Positions 23,142-24,301 of a DNA stretch of 24,301 bases are shown here, piece by piece; positions within the stretch are counted from its first letter, which is position 1; every line of letters begins with the position of its first letter. The position numbers and the translations under genes are program-made. Source of the stretch: RGIG3994 sp964461635 (GTDB taxonomy: Bacteria; Bacillota; Clostridia; Oscillospirales; CAG-272). The DNA lies in NCBI GenBank assembly GCA_964461635.1, contig CAYWVC010000019.1, positions 1-24,301 of the forward strand, given 5' to 3'. The notes below the pieces were generated by a model that worked only from the letters and a program-made list of their open reading frames with translations, made no database searches and had not been told where the DNA came from.

Positions 23142-24203
23142 TTATTTTGCTATGTTGTTGAAGTAATCTCCGATGACGCCCTCTTGGTTGCCGGAGTAAT
23201 CGGAGCCGTTCATATCTCCCTGCGCGCTCTCAAGGCTGCCGCTGTATTCGTTCCCGTAGTAGGTATCACCGTCGATGACCTGGTTGCTGGGGCTCGACAT
23301 ACCGCCTTCACCGCCGCCGTCGGCATCATCGGGAGCGTTCTCGCTGGGCTCTCCGTCCTGAGGAGGCATATCCTCTCCGCTTTCACCGTCGCTGTCGCCG
23401 TCACCTTGTTTGGTCGGGTCCTCATCGCCCGACTCATCGTCGTTCTCTATGTCGACGAAGATCGCGTAGACCTCAAGGTCGCCCTCGGTCCCGGTATCCT
23501 GTCTCGTGGCGTCGGAGTAACCGTCCGACCAACCGACGAACACGTAATTCTCGTCGGCGACCGCCTGAACCATCTCCGCCTCGGAGCCGTTCTCGATGAT
23601 CTGTTCGACGACACCGTCCACTCTTCCGCCGGCTCCGTCCATTACGCCGTATTTCAGGGTGTAGTAGGAGGGCAGGTCATCCTCAATGGGGGTTATAATA
23701 TCCTGCAGCGAGCGATTCGACACGGCGGACGCCGTGGTGGTTCCGATTCCGACGACGCAGAGAGCCGAGCACACAACGATCATTGATGCGGGAACCGCTA
23801 TCTTGAGGAGCGATGCGTTGATGCTTTCAAGCGATCTCATAGCGTCCTCTCTCTGATAACGAGCCATAAACGAATCGTCGTCGGCAAACTGTGCCATGGT
23901 GAGGATCCTTTCCTCAAGCCCGAGCATATCGACACGCGATGCTACCTTGGCGGTCGTCGTTTTGAACTTCAGAACGTAAAAGAGCGGGGTCGCGATCGCC
24001 GCGGATACCGCGAACACTGCGATGCAGATCCAAAAATACTTTACGTTGAAAAACCAAAAGGCGAGTGAACAAATAATATCAAGGCCGAAACCGACCGATA
24101 AGCCGCACAGTGCAGCCTTGATCCATCCTTCTCTGGCGATGCGGGCACGGTACTTCTTGAGCAGCTTTACCGCAACGTCGTTCTGTCCGTTTTTCTTCTT
24201 CAT
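23142..24203 (-). CDS. Membrane protein with InlB-like patch and acidic tail
   Basis: I do not recognise a named family for this 353-aa protein. Helices lie at about 29-51, 56-77 and 135-156. Between helices two and three is a predicted helical segment (KVASRVDMLGLEERILTMAQ) that resembles the cytoplasmic part of DUF4175-like proteins sometimes found near MoxR genes; this is a weak resemblance. After helix three, residues of about 180-250 look like an InlB-type module (YVFVGWSDGYSD). Then comes a very acidic Asp/Glu/Gly/Ser-rich tail and a Tyr/Gly/Ser/Asn-rich end. ATG 24203 follows AAAGG at good spacing and a consensus promoter. As the first gene of the operon it may be a membrane scaffold for the MoxR/VWA system, which is inference. 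Confidence 0.75.
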   Translation of the reverse strand: MKKKNGQNDVAVKLLKKYRARIAREGWIKAALCGLSVGFGLDIICSLAFWFFNVKYFWICIAVFAVSAAIATPLFYVLKFKTTTAKVASRVDMLGLEERILTMAQFADDDSFMARYQREDAMRSLESINASLLKIAVPASMIVVCSALCVVGIGTTTASAVSNRSLQDIITPIEDDLPSYYTLKYGVMDGAGGRVDGVVEQIIENGSEAEMVQAVADENYVFVGWSDGYSDATRQDTGTEGDLEVYAIFVDIENDDESGDEDPTKQGDGDSDGESGEDMPPQDGEPSENAPDDADGGGEGGMSSPSNQVIDGDTYYGNEYSGSLESAQGDMNGSDYSGNQEGVIGDYFNNIAK

Positions 24204-24273
24204 ACTGTTTCCTTTCCGGGCAATCGCCCTGTGTAATAAATACTCCTCCCCATATTGGAAGTATAATATATAA

Positions 24274-24301
24274 ATTATACCATACTTTTTTGTAATGTCA
24301 A
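24274..24301 (-). promoter_or_regulatory. Consensus sigma-A promoter of the MoxR/VWA/lipoprotein operon
   Basis: On the minus strand, a perfect TTGACA (24301-24296) and a perfect TATAAT (24279-24274) are separated by 16 bases. Transcription should start near 24267, giving a leader of about 64 bases. The leader contains a short GGGC/GCCC hairpin (24218-24229) just upstream of the ribosome-binding site. The -35 box sits at the window edge, so upstream control sites cannot be seen. Confidence 0.85.

Noticed and set aside
22074..23786. A 570-codon open frame on the plus strand
   Set aside because: It is antisense to the MoxR ATPase and the first operon gene, crosses their boundary and has no recognisable motif or ribosome-binding site.
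24200..24253. A 17-codon leader reading frame upstream of the first operon gene, ending in an ATGA overlap with its start
   Set aside because: It starts only about 14 bases after the predicted transcript start and has no Shine-Dalgarno. It has no run of one amino acid to suggest attenuation, and overlap by chance is easy at this length.

Overview
The window reads as chromosomal DNA of an anaerobic, Gram-positive Clostridia-type bacterium, probably an uncultured gut member of the Oscillospirales/Christensenellales group. This rests on a flavodiiron protein fused to a rubredoxin, an oxygen-labile Fe-S serine dehydratase, two lipoproteins with BspA-type leucine-rich and InlB-type repeats, and a short palindromic repeat of a kind common in such genomes. 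The species assignment is inference. No tRNA, rRNA, CRISPR array, transposase or phage gene was seen.

Layout. (1) 1-6150, plus strand: after the terminator of an upstream gene, a good sigma-A promoter (52-80) starts a run of six metabolic genes: DAHP synthase (aroF), 3-dehydroquinate synthase (aroB), a calcineurin-like phosphoesterase, an FAD-dependent oxidoreductase, a nucleoside phosphorylase and a single-chain L-serine dehydratase. The first three overlap by 1 and 4 bases. The run ends at a very long hairpin (6101-6147). (2) 6154-6269: a 116-bp palindromic intergenic repeat. (3) 6331-8189, minus strand: one large flavodiiron protein with its own promoter, built as FprA core + flavin reductase + rubredoxin. 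(4) 8200-24301, minus strand: a 16-kb probable operon. It is read from a consensus promoter at the right edge and ends in a strong terminator (8200-8240).

The minus-strand operon is the most interesting part. Its order is: a three-helix membrane protein with an InlB-like extracellular patch and an acidic tail; a MoxR AAA+ ATPase; a DUF58 protein; a BatA-like VWA membrane protein; a 946-aa membrane protein with two VWA domains around a glutamine-amidotransferase-like domain; a 941-aa lipoprotein with about 27 BspA-type leucine-rich repeats; and a 1684-aa lipoprotein with four InlB-type repeats followed by a very long beta-repeat region. Start/stop overlaps of four bases join MoxR-DUF58, DUF58-BatA and the double-VWA gene to the LRR lipoprotein. 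The first gene and both lipoproteins carry the same Gly-Trp InlB-type fold. The genes look like a MoxR/VWA membrane machine made together with two large surface proteins. A joint role in assembling or surveying the cell surface is an inference, not something the sequence proves.
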